A DNA stretch of 64,000 bases from an uncultured Bacilli bacterium (lineage in GTDB: Bacteria > Bacillota_I > Bacilli_A > RF39 > UBA660). Location: assembly GCA_949425635.1 (NCBI GenBank), contig CASPWD010000004.1, positions 62,001-126,000 on the forward strand, in the 5' to 3' direction. Under the pieces are notes generated by a model. It did no database searches. It was not told the origin of the DNA and saw nothing but the letters and a program-made list of their open reading frames with translations. Of the stretch, positions 1 to 8,084 are shown one piece after another. Every line of letters begins with the position of its first letter. The first letter of the stretch is position 1. The position numbers and the translations under genes were made by a program.

Positions 1-1
1 G

Positions 2-409
2 AGTGGATATTTCCCACCTAATGCGACAAGAAGTAGTACAGTTGCTCATGAATTTGGACATTATCTATCTTATGTGGCGTTGCTTAACTATTATGGAACT
101 AAACAGCTTAATTTTGTTAAAGCTAATAATTCAGAACTATTGTATAAAGTTTATGATAATTTCAATGAAGGTCAATTTAGTTATAACTTATTAGTAGAGG
201 CTTATGGAATATATAAAAAAGAATATCCTGATGTATCGTTTGAACAATTTAGAAGAAGTATATCTGGTTATGCTGTGACTAAAGATGAGAGTGGAGCTTA
301 TATCTATGATGAAACAATAGCAGAGGCTTTTCACGATGTATATTTAAATGGTAGTGGGGCTAAGTATGCTAGTAGGTGTATTTTGAAAGTACTAATACAA
401 AAATTATAG
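2..409 (+). CDS. C-terminal part of a zinc metallopeptidase (zincin), truncated by the window edge
   Basis: The open frame runs in from the window edge and leaves 135 residues. It carries the zincin helix VAHEFGHYLSY, with zinc ligands His at nt 47 and 59 and catalytic Glu at nt 50. About 90 residues later comes IAEAFHDVYLNG, whose first Glu (nt 323) is well placed as the third zinc ligand, as in gluzincins. These motifs support a metallopeptidase; the N-terminus and any signal peptide lie outside the window. Only 13 bp separate it from the next secreted protein gene, so they may share a transcript. The substrate is unknown. A phage or toxin-type peptidase is also possible. Confidence 0.7.
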   Translation, partial: SGYFPPNATRSSTVAHEFGHYLSYVALLNYYGTKQLNFVKANNSELLYKVYDNFNEGQFSYNLLVEAYGIYKKEYPDVSFEQFRRSISGYAVTKDESGAYIYDETIAEAFHDVYLNGSGAKYASRCILKVLIQKL

Positions 410-422
410 GAGGTAATAAAAA

Positions 423-2015
423 GTGAAAAAGATAATATTTATGATAATTTTATTTACCTTCTTTTTATGCAATGTAGAAGCTTTTAGTATAGATGTTGAT
501 AAAATTGATTTAAATAGCAGATCTAAGCAGTTAACTGATGAATTAGATAAAGCATATAAAATAGATGTTTCGGGATTTGATAGTAAAATAAATAATGATT
601 CTAATATTGTCAATTTGACTAAAGAGTTTGTTTCTATTTCTTTAAGTAGTGATGATAAACAAGCAAAGAAAGAAAAATTAGTTGAAAATCTATATGTTAG
701 TAATAGTAATGGCTTCGATACTTTAACTGGAAGTATGGCAATTGATTTATACTTGGATAGATTAGATAATTTAAAAATAAAAGCTGATACTATAAAGGAT
801 ATAAAGACTAGTACAATAAATGATAATGATATTATGGCATTTGCTTATTTAGATGATTGTGAGACAGAATATGGAACTAAAGATATAATTATGGCTTTTT
901 GGTTAAAATATAATGATTCAGAGTATGGTCTTTATTATCCTTGGTTAACTATAGAAGATGATTTAGAAGAATATTTTAGTAGTGTTATAGAAAAAGAAGA
1001 CGATGGTAACATTATTGGAGGAAGCTATAGTAGATTATCAATAGATGGCGACAGCAATGAAGTAAGTAAAGACGTTTTAAATAACTTATATGAGAAAAAT
1101 AAGAATTCTGTTGTACAGATAACAGGAATGAATAGCAATGGTTTAGGTGCTTATGGTAGTGGTTTTTTCATAACTGAAGGAGTTGTAGTTACTTCTTGGA
1201 ATTTATTTAGACAAATACTAACCGATAGTAATTATGTTTATGTTAATGATGTAAGTGGAAATACTTATGAAGTTTTAGGTGTTGTGGCGGCTCAAAGTGA
1301 CTACGATGTAGTGGTATTAAAGTTAAATAAAGTAGTTGGAACTAGTGTAATTTTTGGAAGCTCAGAAAGTTTGCAAGAAACTGATAAAATTTTTATGATT
1401 AATAGTATGGCTAATAGTAATTTTAGTATAAAATATGGGACTTTCTTATCACAAGAAAATGGTCGTTTGAAAAATATGTTTTTGTTAAATGAAAGTGATG
1501 TTGGAGCTTCTATATTTAATGAAAAGGGAGAGGTAGTAGCTATTAATACAGGAGATTTATTAAATTCTGATTTGTCGTATGCAAATAGTACTGTTTATTT
1601 ACATAAGCTACAAGATGTTTTAGCTAAGCAAGGATATGAGAAAATAGTTTATACTAGCTTGGATTTATTTAGAGAAAACTATTATGTTAACGTTATGAAT
1701 GAGAGTATTAGGAAAAATGTAGATGATAAAGTATGGGATAAATACAAAAAAATCGGTAACATTGAAGATAATATTTCTTTAGAATTAGTTAAGTCTTCTT
1801 ATAAAGATGAAATACTTAGTTTAAGATATAAAAATAAAGCTGATAAGATGCTTGATTCAATTTATTTGATTTCTAATTTTGTAGAAGAACTTAATAGTCA
1901 GGGATTTAGGTTAACTTATGAAGATAACAATAAGAAAATATACAAAAATGATAAATATAAAATAGTTATAAAAGATAATTTTAATTATTTAATAGTATTA
2001 ATGATGGGGATTTAA
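423..2015 (+). CDS. Secreted trypsin/HtrA-like protein with lost catalytic residues
   Basis: This 530-aa protein starts at a GTG placed after AGGAGGT and opens with a signal peptide (KKIIFMIILFTFFLC). Residues about 225-390 look like the trypsin-like fold of HtrA proteins: GSGFFITEGVVVTSWNLF, then SDYDVVVLKL, then VGASIFNEKGEVVAIN. Against HtrA the catalytic His position is Asn260 and the Ser position is Val360; Asp295 remains. The protein is therefore probably a non-catalytic pseudoprotease used for binding, outside the membrane. The flanking N- and C-terminal regions are charged and of no family I recognise. The next gene starts 3 bp after its stop, suggesting co-expression. Confidence 0.65.
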   Translation: MKKIIFMIILFTFFLCNVEAFSIDVDKIDLNSRSKQLTDELDKAYKIDVSGFDSKINNDSNIVNLTKEFVSISLSSDDKQAKKEKLVENLYVSNSNGFDTLTGSMAIDLYLDRLDNLKIKADTIKDIKTSTINDNDIMAFAYLDDCETEYGTKDIIMAFWLKYNDSEYGLYYPWLTIEDDLEEYFSSVIEKEDDGNIIGGSYSRLSIDGDSNEVSKDVLNNLYEKNKNSVVQITGMNSNGLGAYGSGFFITEGVVVTSWNLFRQILTDSNYVYVNDVSGNTYEVLGVVAAQSDYDVVVLKLNKVVGTSVIFGSSESLQETDKIFMINSMANSNFSIKYGTFLSQENGRLKNMFLLNESDVGASIFNEKGEVVAINTGDLLNSDLSYANSTVYLHKLQDVLAKQGYEKIVYTSLDLFRENYYVNVMNESIRKNVDDKVWDKYKKIGNIEDNISLELVKSSYKDEILSLRYKNKADKMLDSIYLISNFVEELNSQGFRLTYEDNNKKIYKNDKYKIVIKDNFNYLIVLMMGI

Positions 2016-2017
2016 TT

Positions 2018-2542
2018 ATGAAGAAACTGAAATATTTAGTATTTGTTTTAATAATTAGTTTATTTGTTATTTTTGGAGTATCTTATGCAACAAGAGAGCA
2101 AATGAAAGATTTTAGTAATGATGATATTACTATGGAGTACGATAAAAGTTGGAAATTAAAGAAAAAAGAGAATGGAGTTAATTTAGAGCATCGTAAAACT
2201 GGAAGTGAATTAGATATACAAGTAATGATTCTTGATGATAATTTTATGGATATAGATTTAAAAGATATTATAGAAGATATTATTAATAGTGTAGAAATAC
2301 AAAATAGTGAGTATTATCTAATAGGCAAGGAAAGCAATACAGGTAGTAAATATGATGAGTACTCTTATTTATATGAGAAAGATAACGAACAAGCAATGGT
2401 TAGAATCATTAAGAAAGACTGCAAACTAGTTTTGGCTTATTACGAAGCTGGTAGTGAGTATTATGATATTGTACTTGATAGTGTTGATACAATTTTGGAA
2501 AGTTTAGAAATTAAAACTGGAGAGAAAATTCCTAATTCTTAA
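2018..2542 (+). CDS. Small exported or membrane-anchored protein of unknown function
   Basis: This 174-aa protein begins with a hydrophobic signal or anchor segment (residues 4-24, YLVFVLIISLFVIFGVSYA). A single compact alpha/beta domain follows, with no cysteine lipobox. Its alternating strand-helix pattern recalls small PsbP/DUF1795-like exported domains, but I cannot assign a family. The gene lies 2 bp after the pseudoprotease gene and ends in a strong terminator, so the two probably form one operon with a shared envelope role. Confidence 0.6.
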   Translation: MKKLKYLVFVLIISLFVIFGVSYATREQMKDFSNDDITMEYDKSWKLKKKENGVNLEHRKTGSELDIQVMILDDNFMDIDLKDIIEDIINSVEIQNSEYYLIGKESNTGSKYDEYSYLYEKDNEQAMVRIIKKDCKLVLAYYEAGSEYYDIVLDSVDTILESLEIKTGEKIPNS

Positions 2543-2560
2543 AAGAGTTAGGAATTTTTA
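2527..2560 (+). terminator. Intrinsic terminator
   Basis: A 14-bp stem with one G-U pair (2527-2540 / 2543-2556) overlaps the stop codon of the upstream gene and is followed by a short T run. Confidence 0.75.
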
Positions 2561-2564
2561 AAAG

Positions 2565-2594
2565 AAATAAGAGCATCATTAATTGATGCTCTTA
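2565..2594 (-). terminator. Intrinsic terminator of the minus-strand surface protein gene
   Basis: AAGAGCATCA and TGATGCTCTT form a 10-bp perfect stem (2569-2578 / 2584-2593) just after the minus-strand stop codon, with T-rich sequence following on the minus strand. Confidence 0.75.
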
Positions 2595-3227
2595 TTAAGA
2601 TATATCTTCGTATTTTTGAACTTTGGTTTTTCTTAAAGATATGAGTACTATTATAATTATGAAATCAACAGCAAATAAAATTATTATTTTAGGATTTGTC
2701 ATTGGATTCGTTGTTACGACAGATGATGTGTTTTTAAATTCGATATTATTTTCGTTAGCTGTTTTACCATTAAATAGATTATTTGAGTTATTATTAATAG
2801 CTTGATATTTATCACTTATACTTTGTTCTATACTATATTCTATGTTAATAGGAATATCATAGATTGTTATTTCTTCATTACTATCTAAAGTAAAAGTCGC
2901 TTCATTGTTATCATTAAATCTAAGGTATTTCTCTTCACCTTTGTATTTATATTTTTTTATGCCTTTGATACCTTCGATAGTTATTTTATATTCATAAGAA
3001 ATATTAACAGGGGTTTCTTCGTTTTGAATATTATATATATTTATGTTTGTTGTTTTTACATTAGCTATATTATCATTCTCTTGAGGTTTTGAATTTATTG
3101 TTGTTTTTATATATTTTATATCTTTGCTAGCTTCGTTTTTTAGTATTTTAGTAACAAGTAATCCTGATAGGACAATTGTTAAAATAAGTGAAAATATTAA
3201 AAAAGCTAGATACTTCTTTTTCGTCAT
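2595..3227 (-). CDS. Surface protein with FctA/T-antigen-like domain and NPxTN sorting-type tail
   Basis: This 210-aa protein has an N-terminal membrane segment (about residues 9-29). A beta-rich middle carries the pattern of Gram-positive pilin FctA/DUF7601-type domains: ATFTLDSNEEITIYDIP, then EYSIEQ, then a closing FKN strand. The C-terminus has NPMTN, a hydrophobic span and a basic tail (RKTKVQK). That layout resembles a sortase B-type NPxTN signal, although no sortase lies in the window. It is transcribed alone, convergent with the upstream pair. It is likely displayed on the cell surface; the ligand is unknown. Confidence 0.6.
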   Translation of the reverse strand: MTKKKYLAFLIFSLILTIVLSGLLVTKILKNEASKDIKYIKTTINSKPQENDNIANVKTTNINIYNIQNEETPVNISYEYKITIEGIKGIKKYKYKGEEKYLRFNDNNEATFTLDSNEEITIYDIPINIEYSIEQSISDKYQAINNNSNNLFNGKTANENNIEFKNTSSVVTTNPMTNPKIIILFAVDFIIIIVLISLRKTKVQKYEDIS

Positions 3228-3280
3228 TTTTACCTTCCATTCTTCTATTTAATTATAAATGTTATCACTAAAATAATCAA

Positions 3281-3309
3281 TTGTAAGTTATTATAAAAAA
3301 TGCTAAAAT
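3281..3309 (+). promoter_or_regulatory. Sigma-A-type promoter of the suf operon
   Basis: TTGTAA (3281-3286) and TAAAAT (3304-3309) are separated by 17 bp, and a TGC precedes the -10 box. It lies 24 bp before sufC. Confidence 0.6.
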
Positions 3310-3332
3310 ATAAGCTGAAATGAGTGATTTAG

Positions 3333-4097
3333 ATGTTAAAGATTGAGAAATTAACTGTAGTAACTGACAGTAAAGAGATATTGAAAGATTTTTCATTAAC
3401 TATTAATGATGGAGAGACACACGTAATAATGGGACCTAATGGAGTAGGTAAAAGTACTATATGTCGTACTTTATTAAAAGATAGTAATTATGATGTTACA
3501 GAGGGTAGTATATTTTATAATGGGAAAGATTTAAGTGAACTTTCAACAACAGAAATAAGTAGAATGGGAATGATGATGATAAGTCAGAGTCCAATTGCTA
3601 TTGAAGGTGTTACTAATGCTGAAATGTTAAGACTTGCTTTATCTGAAAGAACTGGAGAACATATTGATATATTTAAGTTTTCTAAAGAAGCTAAAGCAAT
3701 TTGTGAGAAGATTTCTTTACCAGAGAGTTTTTTACATAGAGATATAAATAATGGAATGTCTGGTGGAGAAAGAAAGAAAAATGAATTACTTCATGTTTGG
3801 ATGTTAAAACCTAATTTTTTAATTCTTGATGAAGTTGATTCTGGTCTTGATGTTGATGCCCTTAAAATAGTTGCGAATTCTATAAAAGAATATCAAAGCG
3901 AAACAAATTGTTCTATATTATTAATTACTCATAATCCTAAGTTACTTGAAATATTGAAACCAGATTATATTCATATTTTAAAAGACAAGAGAATTGTTCA
4001 AACTGGTGATGCATCTCTTGCAGAAATTATAGAAAAAACAGGATTTAAAGACGTTTCTGGGGAAAAGGTACTAGAAAGAAATTTGGAAAATGAATAG
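3333..4097 (+). CDS. sufC: Fe-S cluster assembly ATPase SufC
   Basis: This 254-aa ABC-type ATPase powers the SUF iron-sulfur scaffold in the cytoplasm. Walker A GPNGVGKST is at residues 34-42, the signature MSGGERKK near 142, and Walker B LILDEVDSGLD near 164-172, with the D-loop and a switch His (LLITHNP) following. The length fits the family and there are no membrane segments, as expected for SufC. It begins a tight operon with a short SufB/D protein, SufS and SufU. The next gene overlaps it by 8 bp. The start follows GAGTGAT. Confidence 0.95.
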   Translation: MLKIEKLTVVTDSKEILKDFSLTINDGETHVIMGPNGVGKSTICRTLLKDSNYDVTEGSIFYNGKDLSELSTTEISRMGMMMISQSPIAIEGVTNAEMLRLALSERTGEHIDIFKFSKEAKAICEKISLPESFLHRDINNGMSGGERKKNELLHVWMLKPNFLILDEVDSGLDVDALKIVANSIKEYQSETNCSILLITHNPKLLEILKPDYIHILKDKRIVQTGDASLAEIIEKTGFKDVSGEKVLERNLENE

Positions 4098-4782
4098 AAT
4101 AATAGTAGATAAAGAAAATAATATAGAAATAAAGAATAATGCGGTTTCACTTGTTATTGAAGTTAATGAACTAGTAATAAATGTTAAAGGGAAAGTCTTA
4201 ATAAATGAAATAGGTGTTAAAGATAATGAAGAATTAAAGTTAACTATTAATGTAGAACCAGATAGTTCTTTAATTTATAATAGGTTTATGTTACATAATA
4301 GCACGAATAACTTGATTACTTTGAATCAAAATAATAATAGTAAGGTAGTATTTAATTATTCAATGATTGCAAATGAAAAGTGTAATTTAGTAATGGATAG
4401 TAAGTTGGAAGGAAATGATAATGAAACTGAAATAAAGATTAAAGCTGTTACTGAGAATAATGGTAGTTGTAATATAACATCAACTGCTGATACAATGCCT
4501 AAGATAGAAAATAATAACTTGATTGAAAGTATTAAGATATTAGTTTTAAATAATGAAGAGAGTGTATGTATACCTAATTTGCTTGTTGCTTCTAATGAGA
4601 TAGAAGTTAATCATGCTTGTACTATTAGTAGTGTTGATCCAAATTACTTATTTTATTTAAATAGTAAAGGATTAAGTAATGATAGTGCGATTAAATTAAT
4701 AAAAAATGGTTATTTATTAGGTAACCTTGATATTAATAAGGAAATAAAAGAACAAATTGAAACTATAATAGGAGGTGAATAA
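4090..4782 (+). CDS. sufD: Short SufB/SufD-family scaffold protein
   Basis: This 230-aa protein matches the C-terminal core of SufB/SufD, with the family end pattern VNHACTISSVDPNYLFYLNSKGLS and a trailing helix. It should partner SufC as the Fe-S scaffold. It is much shorter than typical SufD (about 400 aa) or SufB (about 470 aa), lacking most of the N-terminal domain. No full-length SufB follows SufU here, although sufCDSUB is the usual Firmicute order. The His in NHAC fits the SufD type. Whether it works as a homodimer or with a SufB elsewhere cannot be told from this window. Confidence 0.8.
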   Translation: MNRIIVDKENNIEIKNNAVSLVIEVNELVINVKGKVLINEIGVKDNEELKLTINVEPDSSLIYNRFMLHNSTNNLITLNQNNNSKVVFNYSMIANEKCNLVMDSKLEGNDNETEIKIKAVTENNGSCNITSTADTMPKIENNNLIESIKILVLNNEESVCIPNLLVASNEIEVNHACTISSVDPNYLFYLNSKGLSNDSAIKLIKNGYLLGNLDINKEIKEQIETIIGGE

Positions 4783-4785
4783 TAT

Positions 4786-5982
4786 ATGAATAGAGAAGAT
4801 TTTCCAATGTTAAGTACTAATTATATCTATTTAGATAATGGGGCGACGACTTGGAAACCTAAATGCGTTTTGGATAAGGTTAATGATTATTATACAAAGT
4901 TTACAGCTAATGCTCATAGAGGAGATTATGATATTTCTTTAAAAGTAGATAATGAATATGAAAATGCAAGAGATTTAGTTAAAGAGTTTATTCATGCTAA
5001 AACAAGACAAGAAATAATTTTTACAAGTGGGACAACAGATTCTTTGAATATAATAGTAGATGGATTTTTTAAACCAAATTTAGAACCGGGCGATGAAGTT
5101 ATTATTACAGAAAGTGAACATGCATCTAATGTTTTACCTTGGTTTAGATTAGCAAAGACGAATGGAATTGTGGTTAAATTTTGTCCACTAGATGATAGTC
5201 ATTATGTTACTTTAAATAATTTAAAAAGTGTAATAAGTCCTAGAACGAAAGTTATAAGTTTGGCTATGATGACTAATGTTATTGGAGATTTAAGACCTAT
5301 TAAAGAAATATGTGAGTTTGCTCATGAGAATAATATATTTGTAGTAGTTGATGGAGCTCAAAGTGTTCCTCATATAAAAACTGATGTTCAAGAGTTGGAT
5401 TGTGATTTTTTAGCTTTTTCAGGACATAAGATGTGTGGACCAACTGGTATAGGTGTTTTATATGGCAAGTATGAACTTTTAGATGAGTTAGAACCTAAAA
5501 ATTTAGGTGGTGGAATGAATGAATCTTTTGATACAGTAAATGATGTTTATTTAAAACCATTACCAACTAGGTTAGAAGCAGGAACACCAAATATCGAAGG
5601 AGCGATTGGTCTTGGGGCTGCAATAGAGTATTTGAATCAAATAGGAATGGATAATATAACTAAACATGAACATATATTGCGTAAAAGATTAGTTGACAAA
5701 CTTAAAGAGATTTCACATATAAATTTAGTTAATGAAGAAAGTGATAGTGGCATTGTGGCATTTAATGTCGATGGAATATTTGCTCAAGATGTTGCTGTTT
5801 ATTTAAATAAATATAATATATGTGTTAGAGCTGGTAATCATTGTGCTAAGATACTTAAAAATGAAGTAGGGGTAAAGAATACAGTTCGAGTAAGTATTTA
5901 TCTTTATAATACAGAAGAAGAAATAGATAATTTAGTAGAATTATTAAAAGATAAGAATAAAATATTAGATGAAATGTTATAG
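4786..5982 (+). CDS. sufS: Cysteine desulfurase SufS
   Basis: This 398-aa PLP enzyme takes sulfur from L-cysteine for Fe-S assembly. The PLP lysine is K215 in SGHKM, and the persulfide cysteine is C353 in AGNHCAK, inside the group II signature VRAGNHCAK. Other class V motifs (SGTTDSLN, ESEHASN, VDGAQSVPH) are intact. The start follows AGGAGGTGA. It sits between the SufBD-like scaffold and SufU, the sulfur acceptor expected to relieve it. Confidence 0.95.
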   Translation: MNREDFPMLSTNYIYLDNGATTWKPKCVLDKVNDYYTKFTANAHRGDYDISLKVDNEYENARDLVKEFIHAKTRQEIIFTSGTTDSLNIIVDGFFKPNLEPGDEVIITESEHASNVLPWFRLAKTNGIVVKFCPLDDSHYVTLNNLKSVISPRTKVISLAMMTNVIGDLRPIKEICEFAHENNIFVVVDGAQSVPHIKTDVQELDCDFLAFSGHKMCGPTGIGVLYGKYELLDELEPKNLGGGMNESFDTVNDVYLKPLPTRLEAGTPNIEGAIGLGAAIEYLNQIGMDNITKHEHILRKRLVDKLKEISHINLVNEESDSGIVAFNVDGIFAQDVAVYLNKYNICVRAGNHCAKILKNEVGVKNTVRVSIYLYNTEEEIDNLVELLKDKNKILDEML

Positions 5983-5994
5983 TGGGGTGTAAAC

Positions 5995-6432
5995 ATGTTA
6001 GATCCAAATTTAAGAAAAGAAATTATAATGGAACATTATCTTAATCCAATCAATAGAGATACAATAGATGATGAAAGATATGTTAAAGTTAATTCGAATA
6101 GTGAGACTTGCATTGATAACATAGATTTATATATTTTATTTGAAGATGATAAGATAAAAGATATTCATTTTAATGGAGAGGCTTGTGCTATATCTACTTC
6201 TGCTACATCTATTATGATAAAATTATTAGTTGGTAAGACGATTGATGAAGTTAAAGAGTTAATGAATAATTATTATAATATGATAGATGAAAAAGAATAT
6301 AATGAAGAAATCTTAGAAGAAGCTTGTTGTTATGAAGATATATATAAACAACAGAATAGAAAAGGTTGTGCAACTATTCCTTGGAAAGGAATAGAAAAAG
6401 CTATTAAAGAATATGAGAGTAAGAACCAATAA
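5995..6432 (+). CDS. sufU: SufU zinc-dependent sulfurtransferase
   Basis: This 145-aa protein accepts sulfur from SufS in Gram-positive SUF systems. The three conserved cysteines are present: C39 (SETCID), C64 (GEACAIS) and C125 (RKGCATIPW), with Asp in the first motif. The N-terminus (LRKEIIMEHYLNPINR) is typical of the family. It is the last gene of the operon, and a terminator overlaps its end. Confidence 0.93.
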   Translation: MLDPNLRKEIIMEHYLNPINRDTIDDERYVKVNSNSETCIDNIDLYILFEDDKIKDIHFNGEACAISTSATSIMIKLLVGKTIDEVKELMNNYYNMIDEKEYNEEILEEACCYEDIYKQQNRKGCATIPWKGIEKAIKEYESKNQ

Positions 6433-6448
6433 ATGGTTCTTTTCTTTT
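6421..6448 (+). terminator. Intrinsic terminator after sufU
   Basis: AAGAACCA and TGGTTCTT pair around a 5-nt loop, followed by a T-rich run; the hairpin overlaps the sufU stop. Confidence 0.8.
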
Positions 6449-6498
6449 GTATAAAACTATGTAGGTTAGGACATAATAATTGTAGAAAGGATGATACT

Positions 6499-6696
6499 AT
6501 GAAACAAGTACCAAGTATGATTTCAACAAAAGATTTATCTTATTTAGAAGATATGTTTAATTGGCATTTTACAGCTGCGAAAAAGGCTGAATCTTATAGT
6601 ATGGTTGTTGGTGATGAAACAATAAGTGAGTTCTTTGTAGATGTTGCTAAGAAACATAAAAAAGTTTGTGAAAAAATAGTAAAAATATTAGGTTAG
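6499..6696 (+). CDS. Small helical protein next to a CotF-like protein
   Basis: This 65-aa protein begins at the ATG placed after GAAAGGATG. An upstream in-frame start at 6433 lies inside the sufU terminator and is unlikely. The sequence forms two helices (LSYLEDMFNWHFTAAKKAE and ISEFFVDVAKKHKKVCEKI), the half-bundle pattern common in small ferritin-like or coat-associated Firmicute proteins. The next gene follows within 10 bp and belongs to the CotF family, so a joint role is likely. No function is known. Confidence 0.6.
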   Translation: MKQVPSMISTKDLSYLEDMFNWHFTAAKKAESYSMVVGDETISEFFVDVAKKHKKVCEKIVKILG

Positions 6697-6706
6697 GAGG
6701 AATAAT

Positions 6707-7021
6707 ATGGCAAGTAAAGTTTGTTGTGATGAAGTTAGTGTAGAAAAAACTAAAGAGATGAATGATCGTGATTATTTAGTTGATATATTAAGTTGTGAAA
6801 AAGACATTACTAAAAATATGTGTGTGGCTTTAACAGAAGCGAGTAATAGTAAGTTGCATGACGAGTTTTTTGAAATTTTTGAAACTGTAGAAGCCTTACA
6901 AGAAGAAGCTTATGTGTTAGCTTGGAATAATGGCTGGTATGCATTAGAAGAAGCTGAGGAAAAGAAAATTAAACAAAAAGAAAAAGAACTTCAAAAAAAA
7001 TTAGAAGAACTATCTAGTTAA
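6707..7021 (+). CDS. CotF-like spore-coat family protein
   Basis: This 104-aa protein matches the CotF pattern: NDRDYLVDILSCEKDITKNM, then LHDEFFEIFETVEALQEEAY, then NNGWYALEEAEE. In Bacillus, CotF-family proteins associate with the spore coat, and the fold is a ferritin-like helical bundle. A lysine/glutamate coiled tail ends it, and Cys-Cys is found near the N-terminus. It is co-transcribed with the small helical protein before it. Whether it acts in a spore coat here depends on whether the organism sporulates. Confidence 0.7.
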   Translation: MASKVCCDEVSVEKTKEMNDRDYLVDILSCEKDITKNMCVALTEASNSKLHDEFFEIFETVEALQEEAYVLAWNNGWYALEEAEEKKIKQKEKELQKKLEELSS

Positions 7022-7047
7022 AATAATATTTTATAAATGTAAAAATG

Positions 7048-7090
7048 CAATTGTTAGTTACTTTTAGTAGTTGATAATTGTGTTTTTTTC
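7048..7090 (+). terminator. Strong intrinsic terminator after the CotF-like gene
   Basis: A 15-bp stem with several G-U pairs (7048-7062 / 7066-7080) and a TTT loop precedes TGTTTTTTT. Confidence 0.8.
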
Positions 7091-7171
7091 TTGTAAAGTA
7101 ATGTATAGTTCTTAATTGCTTGTATTTTCTAAGAATAAGATACTTTTATTATTTAAAATATAAAGAAAAAC

Positions 7172-7200
7172 TTGACATAATTTATAATTTTAAATACAAT
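7172..7200 (+). promoter_or_regulatory. Promoter opening the type IV secretion locus
   Basis: A consensus TTGACA (7172-7177) and TACAAT (7195-7200) are spaced by 17 bp. An AAGGAG site then precedes the ATG at 7232. Confidence 0.8.
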
Positions 7201-7231
7201 TATATTATGAAAACGAAGGAGATGTTTATAT

Positions 7232-7567
7232 ATGAGTTTATTAGGAGCTATTAGTTTCTGTACAAAAACAGCTAAAATTTGGAAATTAGTTGGAAATATT
7301 TTAAGTATTTTTAAAATTGTTATTCCTATCTTAGTTATTATTTTTGGTATGATTGATTTAGGTAAAGCTGTAATAGCTAGTAAGGATGATGAAATTAAGA
7401 AAGCAGCAAAATCTTTATTAATGAGATGTATTGCTGGTGTTGTAATATTCTTTATTCCTACATTAGTTGGTTTCGTATTTACTTTAGCAGATGGATTCAA
7501 TGCTGATGGTGATTATTCAGTATGTGAAACATGTATTACTAACCCATCATCATGTCCAGCTAAATAA
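7232..7567 (+). CDS. Small two-helix membrane protein, VirB2/TrbC pilin-like
   Basis: This 111-aa protein has two membrane spans (about residues 25-47 and 70-92) separated by a short charged loop (ASKDDEIKKAAKS). That is the layout of VirB2/TrbC-type subunits. It lacks a cleavable leader but has cysteine pairs at its end (VCETCITNPSSC). It is the first gene of the secretion locus, has its own strong promoter and terminator, and so is probably made in excess, as a pilus or channel subunit would be. The next gene is a diverged paralogue. The family call rests on topology and context. Confidence 0.6.
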   Translation: MSLLGAISFCTKTAKIWKLVGNILSIFKIVIPILVIIFGMIDLGKAVIASKDDEIKKAAKSLLMRCIAGVVIFFIPTLVGFVFTLADGFNADGDYSVCETCITNPSSCPAK

Positions 7568-7585
7568 TAAAAAAATATTGTATTT

Positions 7586-7620
7586 AAAAAAGTGATATTT
7601 GTTTAAATATTGCTTTTTTT
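7586..7620 (+). terminator. Intrinsic terminator after the first pilin-like gene
   Basis: AAAAAGTGATAT pairs with ATATTGCTTTTT around an 8-nt loop with two G-U pairs, followed by T residues. It may allow partial read-through into the rest of the locus. Confidence 0.65.
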
Positions 7621-7653
7621 GTGTTATAATTTTTTTGATTAGAGGTGTTTTTT

Positions 7654-8073
7654 ATGCTAAAAAAATTTTTAGTGATGTTTATAGTTATTTTTAGTGCACT
7701 TTTTTTATTAAATTTTGAAAAAGTAGAAGCTTATTCGACAGATGTTGGTTATAGTTTAGCTAACTATAATTCAACTAAAGAGTCTCAGGATTGTAAGTCT
7801 ATATTTGGTGATCCTGATCAAGATGGTTCAGTTGCTAATTTCTTACAACAGATTTTTACTATAATTGGTTATACTGCTCCATTATTATGCTTAGTTTTAT
7901 CAATTTCAGACTTTATTAAAGCAGCAGCTAGTCAAGATAAAGATGCTTTAATGAAAGCTGTTAAACGTACTTTTAAAAGAGTTATTTATGCAATAGTGTT
8001 ATTTTTCTTACCATTGTTGATTAACTTTTTATTCCCATTACTTGGATGGTATGGAACTTGTGGAATTAAATAG
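7654..8073 (+). CDS. Second small pilin-like membrane protein of the secretion locus
   Basis: This 139-aa protein starts at the ATG six bases after AGAGGTG, rather than at the GTG within that site. It has a signal peptide (to about residue 26) and two spans (IIGYTAPLLCLVLSISDFI and RVIYAIVLFFLPLLINFLF). Between them is a charged loop (ASQDKDALMKAVKRTFKR) that closely parallels the loop of the preceding gene. The pair therefore looks like an ancient duplication. It is probably a VirB2-like subunit of the transfer channel, processed by signal peptidase. Confidence 0.6.
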   Translation: MLKKFLVMFIVIFSALFLLNFEKVEAYSTDVGYSLANYNSTKESQDCKSIFGDPDQDGSVANFLQQIFTIIGYTAPLLCLVLSISDFIKAAASQDKDALMKAVKRTFKRVIYAIVLFFLPLLINFLFPLLGWYGTCGIK

Positions 8074-8084
8074 GTGGTGACTTT

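Noticed and set aside
6433-6498. N-terminal extension of the small helical protein
   Set aside because: The extension lies in the sufU terminator and lacks a ribosome site; the ATG at 6499 has one.
6499-7021. True ferritin or manganese catalase
   Set aside because: The helices fit a CotF-like bundle, but I see no conserved Glu/His metal-binding set.
7153-7500. Minus-strand gene opposite the first pilin-like gene
   Set aside because: The plus-strand frame has a consensus promoter, ribosome site, membrane topology and terminator; the minus frame has none of these.
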